Shown piece after piece: positions 36,156-47,704 of a stretch of DNA of 64,000 nucleotides (position 1 is the first letter of the stretch; each line of letters begins with the position of its first letter). The position numbers and the translations under genes are program-made. Under the pieces are notes generated by a model. The model searched no databases. It had not been told where the DNA came from and was given only the letters and a program-made list of their open reading frames with translations. The stretch is from Hydractinia symbiolongicarpus (taxonomy: Eukaryota > Cnidaria > Hydrozoa > Anthoathecata > Hydractiniidae), in contig NC_079882.1 of assembly GCF_029227915.1 (NCBI RefSeq), positions 1,116,001 through 1,180,000 of the forward strand. Reading direction: 5' to 3'.

Positions 36156-39099
36156 TGTTATTTCTTGGAGTCCAATTTTCTCATTTATCACATTTATCAG
36201 GTCACAGTCTAATGTTAGCTCAATTAAGTCCCACAGTCAATCGTTTCATTGTTAAAGGCGATGCAACATAGTAATAAGAGAAAATTATCGCTAAATACAT
36301 GTTGGTACGAGTATGTGACGCAACCGTTGTAACTGAAGCGGATTGATACCGTTAGAAAGTGAATGAAATGTAGTTTTTGAAACTGTTGCTATTTTTTTAG
36401 CGCGCAATAACGGCCAGGATTGGTCCCACAGTAAAAATGGCTTATTTATCTACATTTTTAAATAAAGCGATACCCCAGCGACCAGCGTAATCGCTGAGTT
36501 CCGGCAATCATGTCAAATTAAGAAGAATGTTATTTCTTGGATTCCAATTGTCTCACTTATAACATTTATAAGGTCACAGTGCAAAGTTTGTTAAACTAAG
36601 TCCCACAGTCAATCGTTTCATTGTTAAAAGCGATGCAAGCTAGTAATACCAGAAAAATATCGCAAAATACATGTTGGTACGAATATGTGACCAAATCGTT
36701 GCAACTCCAACGGACTGATACCGTTAGAAAATCAATGAAATGTACTATTTGAAACTGTCGCTATTTCTTCAGCGCGCAATAACGGCTAGGATTGGTCCCA
36801 CAGTATAAATTGACTTTTGTATCTAAATTTTTAAATGAAGCGCTACCACAGCGTCCAGTGTAATCACTGAGTTCCGGCAATCAGGTCAAATTAAGAAGAA
36901 TGTTATTTATTGGAGTCCATTTGTCTCCTTTATCACATTTATCAGGTCACAGTCCAAAGTTAGTTCAATTAAGTCCCACAGTCAATCGTTTCATTGTTAA
37001 AGGCGATGCAACCTAGTAATATCAGTAAAATATCGCTAAATACATGTTGGTACGAATATGTGACCCAACCGTTGTAACTCAAACGGACTGACACCGTTAG
37101 AAAGTCAATGAAATGTAGTTTTTGAAGCCGTCTCTCTTTCTTCAGCGCGTCCTAACGGCTACTATTGGTCCTACAGTACAAAATGACTAATTTATCTACA
37201 TTTTTAAATAAAGCGATACCCCAGCGACCAGCGTAATCGCTGAGTTCCGGAAATCATGTCAAATTAGGAAGAATGTTATTTCTTGGAGTCCAATTGTCTC
37301 ACTTATAACATTTATAAGGTAACAGTCCAAAGTTTGTTAACCTAAGTCCCGCAGTCAATCGTTTCATTGTTAAAAGCCATGCAACCTAGTAATATCAGAA
37401 AAATATCACTAAATACATGTTGGTACGAGTATGTGACGCAACCGTTGAAACTGAAGCGGATTGATACCGTTAGAAAGTGAATGAAATGTAGTTTCTAAAA
37501 CTGTCGCTACTTCTTTAGCGCCCAATAACGGTCAGGATTGGTCCCACAGTAAAAATGACTTATTTATCTAATTTTTTAAATGGAGCGCTACCACAGCACA
37601 CAGTGTAATCGCTGAGTTCCAGCAATCACGTCAAATTAAGAAGAATGTTTTTTCTCGGAACCAACCGTTGTAACTCAAACGGACTGACACCGTTAAAAAG
37701 TCAATGAAAGGTAGTTTTAGAAAATGTGTCTATTCCTTAAGCGCGCGCAAACGGCTATGATTGGTCCCACAGTAAAGAATGACTTATTTATCTAAATTTT
37801 TAAAGGAAGCGCTACCAAAGCGCCCAGTGTAATCGCTCAGTTCAGGCAATCATCTCAAATTAAGAAGAATGTTATTTCTTGGATTCCAATTTTCTCATTT
37901 ATCACATTTATCAGGTCACAGTCCAAAGTTAGTTCAATTAAGTCCCACAGTCAATCGTTTCATTGTTAAAAGCGATGCAACCTAGTAATACCAAAAAAAT
38001 ATCGCTAAATACATGTTGGTACGAATATGTGACCCTACCGTTGTAACTCAAACGGACTGACACCGTTAGAAAGTCAATGAAATGTAGTTTTTGAAGCTGT
38101 CTCTATTTCTTCAGCGCGTCCTAACGGCTACGATTGGTCCTACAGTACAAAATGACTTATTTATCTACATTTTTTAATAAAGCGATACCCCAGCGACCAG
38201 CGTAATCGCTGAGTTCCGGCAATCATGTCAAATTAAGAAGAATGTTATTTCTTGGAGTCCAATTGTCTCACTTATAACATTTATAAGGTCACAGTCCAAA
38301 GTTTGTTAAACTGAGTCCCACAGTCAATCGTTTCATTGTTAAAAGCGATGCAACCTAGTAATACCAGCAAAATATCGCTAAATACATGTTGGTACGAATA
38401 TGTGACCAAATCGTTGTAAATCCAACGGACTGATACCGTTAGAAAGTCAATCAAATGTAGTTTTTGAAGCTGTCTCTATTTCTTCAGCGCGTCCTAACGG
38501 CTACGATTGGTCCCACAGTACAAAATAACTTATTTATCTACATTTTTAAATAAAGCGATACCCCAGCGGCCAGCGTAATCGCTGAGTTCCGGCAATCATG
38601 ACAAATTAAAAAGAATGTTATTTCTTGGAGTCCAATTGTCTCACTTATAACATTTATAAGGTCACAGTTTATAAGGTCACAGTTCAATTTAGTCCCACGG
38701 TCAATTGTTTCACTGTTAAAAGCGATGCAACCTAGTAATATGAGAAAAATATCGCTAGATACATGTTGGTACGAATATGTGACCCAACCGTTATAACTCA
38801 AACGGACTGACACCGTTAGAAAGTCAGTAAAATGTAATTTTTGAAACTGTCGCTATTTCTTCAGCGCGCGATAGCGGCTAGGATTGGTCCTACAGTAAAA
38901 TTGACTTGTTTATCTAAGTTTTTAAATGAAGCGCAACCACAGAGCCCAGTGTAATCGCTGAGTTGCGGCACTCATGTCAAACTAAGACAAATGTTATTTC
39001 TTGGAATCCAGTTGTCTCATTTATCACATTTATCAGGTCACAGTCCAAAGTTACTTCAATTAAGTCCCACAGTCAATGGTTTCATTGTTAAAGGCGATG
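35890..39099. repeat. 3208-bp tandem duplication, copy 1 (9 units)
   Basis: Unit starts are 36051, 36423, 36795, 37168, 37541, 37764, 38137, 38510 and 38887. All recur at +3208. The block includes a 223-bp truncated unit, alpha2, gamma and long alpha units and a delta unit. The two copies look identical apart from isolated bases such as TCAATGGTTTC near 39074 versus TCAATCGTTTC near 42282. Confidence 0.93.
37541..37763. repeat. 223-bp truncated unit, second of three
   Basis: The join CTCGGAACCAACCG near 37656 is identical to those near 34081 and 40864. This copy is in 3208-bp copy 1. Confidence 0.92.
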
Positions 39100-42000
39100 C
39101 AACCTAGTAATACCAGAAAGATATCGCTAAATACATGTTGGTACGAATATGTGACCCAACTGTTGTAACTCAAACGGACTGACAGCGTTAGAAAGTCAAT
39201 GAAATGTACTTTGCGAAACTGTCGCTATTTCTTTAGCGCGCAATGACGGTCAGGATTGGTCCCACAGTAAAAATGACTTATTTGTCTAATTTTTTAAATG
39301 GAGCGCTACCACAGCACACAGTGTAATCGCTGAGTTCCAGCAATCACGTCAAATTAAGAAGAATGTTATTTCTTGGAGTCCAATTTTCTCATTTATCACA
39401 TTTATCAGGTCACAGTCTAATGTTAGCTCAATTAAGTCCCACAGTCAATCGTTTCATTGTTAAAGGCGATGCAACATAGTAATAAGAGAAAATTATCGCT
39501 AAATACATGTTGGTACGAGTATGTGACGCAACCGTTGTAACTGAAGCGGATTGATACCGTTAGAAAGTGAATGAAATGTAGTTTTTGAAACTGTTGCTAT
39601 TTTTTTAGCGCGCAATAACGGCCAGGATTGGTCCCACAGTAAAAATGGCTTATTTATCTACATTTTTAAATAAAGCGATACCCCAGCGACCAGCGTAATC
39701 GCTGAGTTCCGGCAATCATGTCAAATTAAGAAGAATGTTATTTCTTGGATTCCAATTGTCTCACTTATAACATTTATAAGGTCACAGTGCAAAGTTTGTT
39801 AAACTAAGTCCCACAGTCAATCGTTTCATTGTTAAAAGCGATGCAAGCTAGTAATACCAGAAAAATATCGCAAAATACATGTTGGTACGAATATGTGACC
39901 AAATCGTTGCAACTCCAACGGACTGATACCGTTAGAAAATCAATGAAATGTACTATTTGAAACTGTCGCTATTTCTTCAGCGCGCAATAACGGCTAGGAT
40001 TGGTCCCACAGTATAAATTGACTTTTGTATCTAAATTTTTAAATGAAGCGCTACCACAGCGTCCAGTGTAATCACTGAGTTCCGGCAATCAGGTCAAATT
40101 AAGAAGAATGTTATTTATTGGAGTCCATTTGTCTCCTTTATCACATTTATCAGGTCACAGTCCAAAGTTAGTTCAATTAAGTCCCACAGTCAATCGTTTC
40201 ATTGTTAAAGGCGATGCAACCTAGTAATATCAGTAAAATATCGCTAAATACATGTTGGTACGAATATGTGACCCAACCGTTGTAACTCAAACGGACTGAC
40301 ACCGTTAGAAAGTCAATGAAATGTAGTTTTTGAAGCCGTCTCTCTTTCTTCAGCGCGTCCTAACGGCTACTATTGGTCCTACAGTACAAAATGACTAATT
40401 TATCTACATTTTTAAATAAAGCGATACCCCAGCGACCAGCGTAATCGCTGAGTTCCGGAAATCATGTCAAATTAGGAAGAATGTTATTTCTTGGAGTCCA
40501 ATTGTCTCACTTATAACATTTATAAGGTAACAGTCCAAAGTTTGTTAACCTAAGTCCCGCAGTCAATCGTTTCATTGTTAAAAGCCATGCAACCTAGTAA
40601 TATCAGAAAAATATCACTAAATACATGTTGGTACGAGTATGTGACGCAACCGTTGAAACTGAAGCGGATTGATACCGTTAGAAAGTGAATGAAATGTAGT
40701 TTCTAAAACTGTCGCTACTTCTTTAGCGCCCAATAACGGTCAGGATTGGTCCCACAGTAAAAATGACTTATTTATCTAATTTTTTAAATGGAGCGCTACC
40801 ACAGCACACAGTGTAATCGCTGAGTTCCAGCAATCACGTCAAATTAAGAAGAATGTTTTTTCTCGGAACCAACCGTTGTAACTCAAACGGACTGACACCG
40901 TTAAAAAGTCAATGAAAGGTAGTTTTAGAAAATGTGTCTATTCCTTAAGCGCGCGCAAACGGCTATGATTGGTCCCACAGTAAAGAATGACTTATTTATC
41001 TAAATTTTTAAAGGAAGCGCTACCAAAGCGCCCAGTGTAATCGCTCAGTTCAGGCAATCATCTCAAATTAAGAAGAATGTTATTTCTTGGATTCCAATTT
41101 TCTCATTTATCACATTTATCAGGTCACAGTCCAAAGTTAGTTCAATTAAGTCCCACAGTCAATCGTTTCATTGTTAAAAGCGATGCAACCTAGTAATACC
41201 AAAAAAATATCGCTAAATACATGTTGGTACGAATATGTGACCCTACCGTTGTAACTCAAACGGACTGACACCGTTAGAAAGTCAATGAAATGTAGTTTTT
41301 GAAGCTGTCTCTATTTCTTCAGCGCGTCCTAACGGCTACGATTGGTCCTACAGTACAAAATGACTTATTTATCTACATTTTTTAATAAAGCGATACCCCA
41401 GCGACCAGCGTAATCGCTGAGTTCCGGCAATCATGTCAAATTAAGAAGAATGTTATTTCTTGGAGTCCAATTGTCTCACTTATAACATTTATAAGGTCAC
41501 AGTCCAAAGTTTGTTAAACTGAGTCCCACAGTCAATCGTTTCATTGTTAAAAGCGATGCAACCTAGTAATACCAGCAAAATATCGCTAAATACATGTTGG
41601 TACGAATATGTGACCAAATCGTTGTAAATCCAACGGACTGATACCGTTAGAAAGTCAATCAAATGTAGTTTTTGAAGCTGTCTCTATTTCTTCAGCGCGT
41701 CCTAACGGCTACGATTGGTCCCACAGTACAAAATAACTTATTTATCTACATTTTTAAATAAAGCGATACCCCAGCGGCCAGCGTAATCGCTGAGTTCCGG
41801 CAATCATGACAAATTAAAAAGAATGTTATTTCTTGGAGTCCAATTGTCTCACTTATAACATTTATAAGGTCACAGTTTATAAGGTCACAGTTCAATTTAG
41901 TCCCACGGTCAATTGTTTCACTGTTAAAAGCGATGCAACCTAGTAATATGAGAAAAATATCGCTAGATACATGTTGGTACGAATATGTGACCCAACCGTT

Positions 42001-42308
42001 ATAACTCAAACGGACTGACACCGTTAGAAAGTCAGTAAAATGTAATTTTTGAAACTGTCGCTATTTCTTCAGCGCGCGATAGCGGCTAGGATTGGTCCTA
42101 CAGTAAAATTGACTTGTTTATCTAAGTTTTTAAATGAAGCGCAACCACAGAGCCCAGTGTAATCGCTGAGTTGCGGCACTCATGTCAAACTAAGACAAAT
42201 GTTATTTCTTGGAATCCAGTTGTCTCATTTATCACATTTATCAGGTCACAGTCCAAAGTTACTTCAATTAAGTCCCACAGTCAATCGTTTCATTGTTAAA
42301 GGCGATGC
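39100..42308. repeat. 3208-bp tandem duplication, copy 2
   Basis: Unit starts are 39259, 39631, 40003, 40376, 40749, 40972, 41345, 41718 and 42095. At the breakpoint near 39091-39108 a delta unit whose counterpart continues GTAATATCAATAAAAT at 42317 instead continues GTAATACCAGAAAGATATCG. The shared stretch GCGATGCAACCTAGTAAT is the likely crossover site. Confidence 0.93.
40749..40971. repeat. 223-bp truncated unit, third of three
   Basis: Same join near 40864, exactly 3208 bp from the second occurrence, in 3208-bp copy 2. Confidence 0.92.
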
Positions 42309-44090
42309 AACCTAGTAATATCAATAAAATATCGCAAAATACATGTTGGTACGAATATGTGACCCAACCGTTGTAACTCAAACGGACTGACACCGTTAGA
42401 AAGTCAATGAAATGTACTTTGTGAAACTGTCGCTATTTCTTCAGCGCGCGATAACAGCTAGGATTGGTCCAAGAGTAAAAATGACTTATTTATCTAAATT
42501 TATAAATGAAGCGCTACCAAAGCGCCCAGTGTAATCGCTGAGTTCCGGCAATCACGTCAAACTAAGAAAAATGTTATTTCTTGGAGTCCAATTGTCTCAT
42601 TTATCACATTTATCAGGTCACGGTCCAAAATCAGTTCAATTAAGTCCCACAGTCAATCGTTTCACTGTTAAAAGCGATGCAACCTAGTAATATCAGAAAA
42701 ATATCGCTAAATATATGTTGGTACGAGTATGTGACGCAACCGTTGTAACTGAAGCGGATTGTTACCGTTAAAAAGTGAATGAAATGTAGTTTCTAAAACT
42801 GTCGCTATTTCTTTAGCGCGCAATAACGGTCAGGATTGGTTCCACAGTAAAAATGACTTATTTATCTATTTTTTTAAATGGAGCGCTACCACAGCACACA
42901 GTGTAATCGCTGAGTTCCAGCAATCACGTGAAATTAAGAAGAATGTTATTTCTTGGAGTCCAATTTTCTCATTTATCACATTTATCAGGTTACAGTCCAA
43001 AGTTAGTTCAATTAAGTCCCACAGTCAATCGTTTCATTGTTAAAGGCGATGCAACATAGTGATAAGAGAAAAATATCGCTAAATACATGTTGGTACGAGT
43101 ATGTGACGCAACCGTTGTACATGAAGCGGATTGTTACCGTTAAAAAGTGAATGAAATGTAGTTTCTAAAACTGTCGCTATTTCTTTAGCGCGCAATAACG
43201 GTCAGGATTGGTTCCACAGTAAAAATGACTTATTTATCTAATTTTTTAAATGGAGCGCTACCACAGCACACAGTGTAATCGCTGAGTTCCAGCAATCACG
43301 TCAAATTAAGAAGAATGTTATTTCTTGGAGTCCAATTTTCTCATTTATCACATTTATCAGGTCACAGTCCAAAGTTAGTTCAATTAACTCCCACAGTCAA
43401 TCGTTTCATTGTTAAAGGCGATGCAACCTAGTAATATCAATAAAATATCGCAAAATACATGTTGGTACGAATATGTGACCCAACCGTTGTAACTCAAACG
43501 GACTGACACCGTTAGAAAGTCAATGAAATGTAGTTTTTGAAGCTGTCTCTATTTTATCAGCGCGTCCTAACGGCTACGATTGGTCCCACAGTACAAAATG
43601 ACTTATTTATCTACATTTTTAAATAAAGCGATACCCCAGCGACCAGCGTAATCGCTGAGTTCCGGCAATCATGTCAAATTAAGAAGAATGTTAATTTTTG
43701 GAGTCCAATTGTCTCATTTATCACAAATATCAGGTCACAGTCCAAAGTTATTTCAATTAAGTCCCACAGTCAATCGTTTCATTGTTAAAGGCGATGCAAC
43801 ATAGTGATAAGAGAAAAATATCGCTAAATACATGTTGGTACGAGTATGTGACGCAACCGTTGTAACTGAAGCGGATTGATACCGTTAGAAAGTGAATGAA
43901 ATGTAGTTTTTGAAACTGTCGCTATTTCTTTAGCGCGCAATAACGGCCAGGATTGGTCCCACAGTAAAAATGACTTATTTATCTACATTTTTAAATAAAG
44001 CGATACCCCAGCGACCAGCGTAATCGCTGAGTTCCGGCAATCATGTCAAATTAAGAAGAATGTTATTTCTTGGAGTCCAATTGTCTCAAT
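42309..44090. repeat. Transition zone between the two sequence domains
   Basis: Unit starts are 42467, 42839, 43211, 43583 and 43956. The parts around 42730-43100 and 43102-43470 look like a recent single-unit duplication: both have GCGGATTGTTACCGTTAAAAAG and GTTTCTAAAACTG before GGATTGGTTCC. The unit at 43956 starts as alpha2 (AAAGCGATACCCCAGCG) and changes near 44090 to right-domain sequence (CATTTACAAGGTTACAGTC), so it is a hybrid at the domain border. Confidence 0.83.
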
Positions 44091-44206
44091 TATAACATTT
44101 ACAAGGTTACAGTCTAAATTCAGTTTAATTAAATCCCACAGTCAGTCGTTTCACTGTTAAAAGCGATGCAACCTAGTAATATCAGATAAATATCTCTAAA
44201 TACATG

Positions 44207-44216
44207 TTGGTACCAA
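44207..44216. other. TTGGTACCAA palindrome created in the right domain (representative copy)
   Basis: Left-hand units read TTGGTACGAATATG; from about 44.2 kb many units read TTGGTACCAATATG, which makes a perfect 10-bp palindrome containing GGTACC. Further right the common form is TTGGCACCAA. Confidence 0.75.
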
Positions 44217-45432
44217 TATGTGACCCAACCGTTGTAACTTAAACGGACTGACACCGTTAGAAAGTCAATGAAATGTAGTTTTTGAAACTGTCGCTATTCC
44301 TTCAGCGCGCGATAACGGATAGGATTGGTCCCACCATAAAGAATGACTTATTTATCTAAATTTTTAAATGAAGCGGTACCACAGCGACCACTGTAATCGC
44401 TGAGTTACGGCAATCACGTCAAATTAGGAAGAATGTTTTTTCTTGGAGTCCAATTGTCTCATTTATCACATTTATCAGGTAACAGTCCAAAGTTAGTTCA
44501 ATTTTGTCCCACAGTCTATCGTTTCCTTGTTAAAAGCGATGCAACCTAGTAATCTCAGAAAAATATCGCTAAATCCATGTTGGTACCAATATGTGACGCA
44601 ACCGTTGTAACTCAAACGGACTGACACCGTTAAAAAGTCAACGAAATGTAGTTTTTGAAACTGTTGCTATTTCTTCAGCGCGCAATAACGGCTAGGATTG
44701 GTCTCACAGTAAAAAATGGCTTATTTATCTAAATTTTAAAATGAAGCGCTACCACAGCGGCCAGTGTAGTCGCTGAGTTCCGGCAATCATGTCAAAATTA
44801 AGAAGAATGTTATTTCTTGGAGTCCAATTTTCTCATTTATCACATTTATCAGGTCACAGTTCAAAGTTATTTCAATTAACTCCCACAGTCAGTCGTTTCA
44901 CTGTTAAAAGCGATGCAACCTAGTAATATCAGATAAATATCGCTAAATACATGTTGATACGAATATGTGACCCAACCGTTGAAACTCAAACGGACTGACA
45001 CCGTTAGAAAGTCAATGAAATGTAGTTTTTGAAACTGTTGCTATTTCTTCAGCGCGCGATAACCGATAGGATTGGTCCCACAGTAAAAAATGACTTATTA
45101 ACCTAAATTTTTAAATGAAGAGCTACCACAGCACCCAGTGGGCAATCATGTCAAATTAAGAAGAATGTTATTTCTTGTTGTCCAATTATTTCATTTATCA
45201 CATTTATCAGGTCACAGTCTAAAGTTAGTTCAAATAAGTCCCACAGTCAAGCGTTTCATTGTTAAAAGCGATGCAACCTAGTAATATCAGAAAAAAATCT
45301 CTAAATACATGTTGGTACCAATATGTGACGCAACCGTTGTAACTCAAACGGACTGACACCGTTAGAAAGTCAATGAAATGTAGTTTTTGAACTTGTCAAT
45401 ATATCTTCAGCGCGCAATAAAGGCTAGGATTG

Positions 45433-45764
45433 GTCTCACAGTAAAAAATGAATTATTAATCTAAATTTTTAAATAAGCGCTACCACAGCGTCTAGTGTAA
45501 TCGCTGAGTTCCGGCAAACATGTCAAATTAAGAAGAATGTTATTTCTTCGAGTCCAATTGTTCAATTTTGTCCCACAGTCAATCTTTTCATTGTTAAAAG
45601 CGATGCAACCTAGTAATCTCAGAAGAATATCGCTAAATACATGTTGGTGCCAATGTGTGACCCAACCGTTGTAACTCAAACGGATTGATACTGTTAGAAA
45701 GTCAATGAAATGTACTTTTTGAAACTGTCTCTATTTCTTCAGTGCGGGATAACGGCTAGGATTG
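45433..45764. repeat. 332-bp unit with 40-bp deletion
   Basis: TCGAGTCCAATTG is joined to TTCAATTTTGTCCC near 45559, losing the CTCATTTATCACATTTATCAGG-type stretch. The same join occurs in the unit at 51657, exactly 6224 bp downstream. The reverse strand is open for 72 codons across both, by chance. Confidence 0.9.
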
Positions 45765-46640
45765 GTCCCACAGTAAAAAATGACTTATTTATCTAAATCT
45801 TAAAATGAAGCGCTACCACAGCGGCCAGTGTAGTCGCTGAGTTCCGGCAATCATGTCAAAATTAAGAAGAATGTTTTTTCTTGGAATCCAATTGTCTCAT
45901 TTATCACATTTATCAGGTCACAGTCCAAAGTTAGTTCAATTAAGTCCCACAGTCAATCGTTTCAGTGTTAAAAGCGATGCATCCTAGTAATCTCAGAAGA
46001 ATATCGCTAAATACATGTTGGTGCCAATATGTGACCCAACCGTTGTAACTCAAACGGATTGATACTGTTAGAAAGTCAATGAAATGTACTTTTTGAAACT
46101 GTCTCTATTTCTTCAGTGCGCGATAACGGATAGGATTGGTCCCACCGTAAAGAATGACTTATTTATCTAAATTTTTAAATGAAGCGGTACTACAGCGACC
46201 AGTGTAATCGCTGAGTTACGGCAATCACGTCAAATTAAGAAGAATGTTTTTTCTTGGAGTCCAATTGTCTCATTTATCACATTTATCAGGTAACAGTCCA
46301 AAGTTAGTTTAATTTTGTCCCACAGTCTATCGTTTCATTGTTAAAAGCGATGCAGCCTAGTAATCTCAGAAAAATATCGCTAAATCGATGTTGGTACCAA
46401 TATGTGACGCAACCGTTGTAACTCAAACGGACTGACACCGTTAGAAAGTCAATGAAATGTAGTTTTTGAAACTGTCACTATTTCTTCAGCGCGCAATAAC
46501 GGCTAGGATTGGTCTCTCAGTAAAAAATGACTTATTTATCTAAATTTTAAAATGAAGCGCTACCACAGCACCCAGTGGGCAATCATGTCAAATTAAGAAG
46601 AATGTTATTTCTTGGTGTCCAATTATTTCATTTATCACAT
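45433..46640. repeat. 6224-bp-offset segment, copy 1
   Basis: Unit starts 45433, 45765, 46139 and 46512 recur at 51657, 51989, 52363 and 52736. Markers include GTTGGTGCCAAT, GTGCGGGATAACGG and GATACTGTTAG. Confidence 0.84.
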
Positions 46641-47704
46641 TTATCAGGTCACAGCCTAAAGTTAGTTCAAATAAGTCCCACAGTCAATCCATTCACTGTT
46701 AAAAGCGAGACAACCTAGTAATACCTGAAAGATATCACGAAATACATGTTGGTAAGAATATGTGACTCAACCGTTGTAACTCAAACGAATTGATACTGTT
46801 AGAGAGTCAATGAAATGTACTTTATGAAACTGTCTCTATTTCTTCAGCGCGGGATAACGGCTACGATTGGTCCCACAGTAAAAATTTACTTATTTATCTA
46901 AATTTTTAATTGAAGCGCTACCAAAGCGCCCAGTGTAATTGCTGAGTTCCGGCAATCATGTCAAATTAAGAAGAATGTTATTTCTTGGAGTCCAATTGTC
47001 TCAATTATAACATTTACAAGGTTACAGTCTAAAATCAGTTTAATTAAATCCCACAGTCAGTCGTTTCACTGTTAAAAGCGATGCAACCTAGTAATATCAG
47101 ATAAATATCTCTAAATACATGTTGGTACCAATATGTGACCCAACCGTTGTAACTTAAACGGACTGACACCGTTAGAAAGTCAATGAAATGTAGTTTTTGA
47201 AACTGTCGCTATTCCTTCAGCGCGCGATAACGGATAGGATTGGTCCCACCGTAAAGAATGACTTATTTATCTAAATTTTTAAATGAAGCGGTACCACAGC
47301 GACCACTGTAATCGCTGAGTTACGGCAATCACGTCAAATTAAGAAGAATGTTTTTTCTTGGAGTCCAATTGTCTCATTTATCACATTTATCAGGTAACAG
47401 TCCAAAGTTAGTTCAATTTTGTCCCACAGTCTATCGTTTCCTTGTTAAAAGCGATGCAACTTAGTAATCTCAGAAAAATATCGCTAAATCCATGTTGGTA
47501 CCAATATGTGACGCAACCGTTGTAACTCAAACGGACTGACACCGTTAAAAAGTCAACGAAATGTAGTTTTTGAAACTGTTGCTATTTCTTCAGCGCGCAA
47601 TAACGGCTAGGATTGGTCTCACAGTAAAAAATGGCTTATTTATCTAAATTTTAAAATGAAGCGCTACCACAGCGGCCAGTGTAGTCGCTGAGTTCCGGCA
47701 ATCA

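Larger units (their letters stand above)
44091..47704. repeat. Right-domain units, 44.1-47.7 kb
   Basis: Unit starts are 44329, 44701, 45075, 45433, 45765, 46139, 46512, 46870, 47243 and 47616. About 44070-45500 matches 46984-48415 at offset 2914-2916. New class features appear: AAGCGGTACCACAGCGACC with GAGTTACGGC (44329, 46139, 47243), a 15-bp deletion giving CCCAGTGGGCAATC (45075, 46512), TTGGTACCAATATG, and GTCTCACAGT anchors (44701, 45433, 46512, 47616). Confidence 0.85.

Noticed and set aside
45461-45679. Reverse open frame of 72 codons, repeated at 51685-51903
   Set aside because: It exists only in the two 332-bp units, where a 40-bp deletion removes stops. The copies belong to a 6224-bp-offset segment, so their similarity is not selection on protein.
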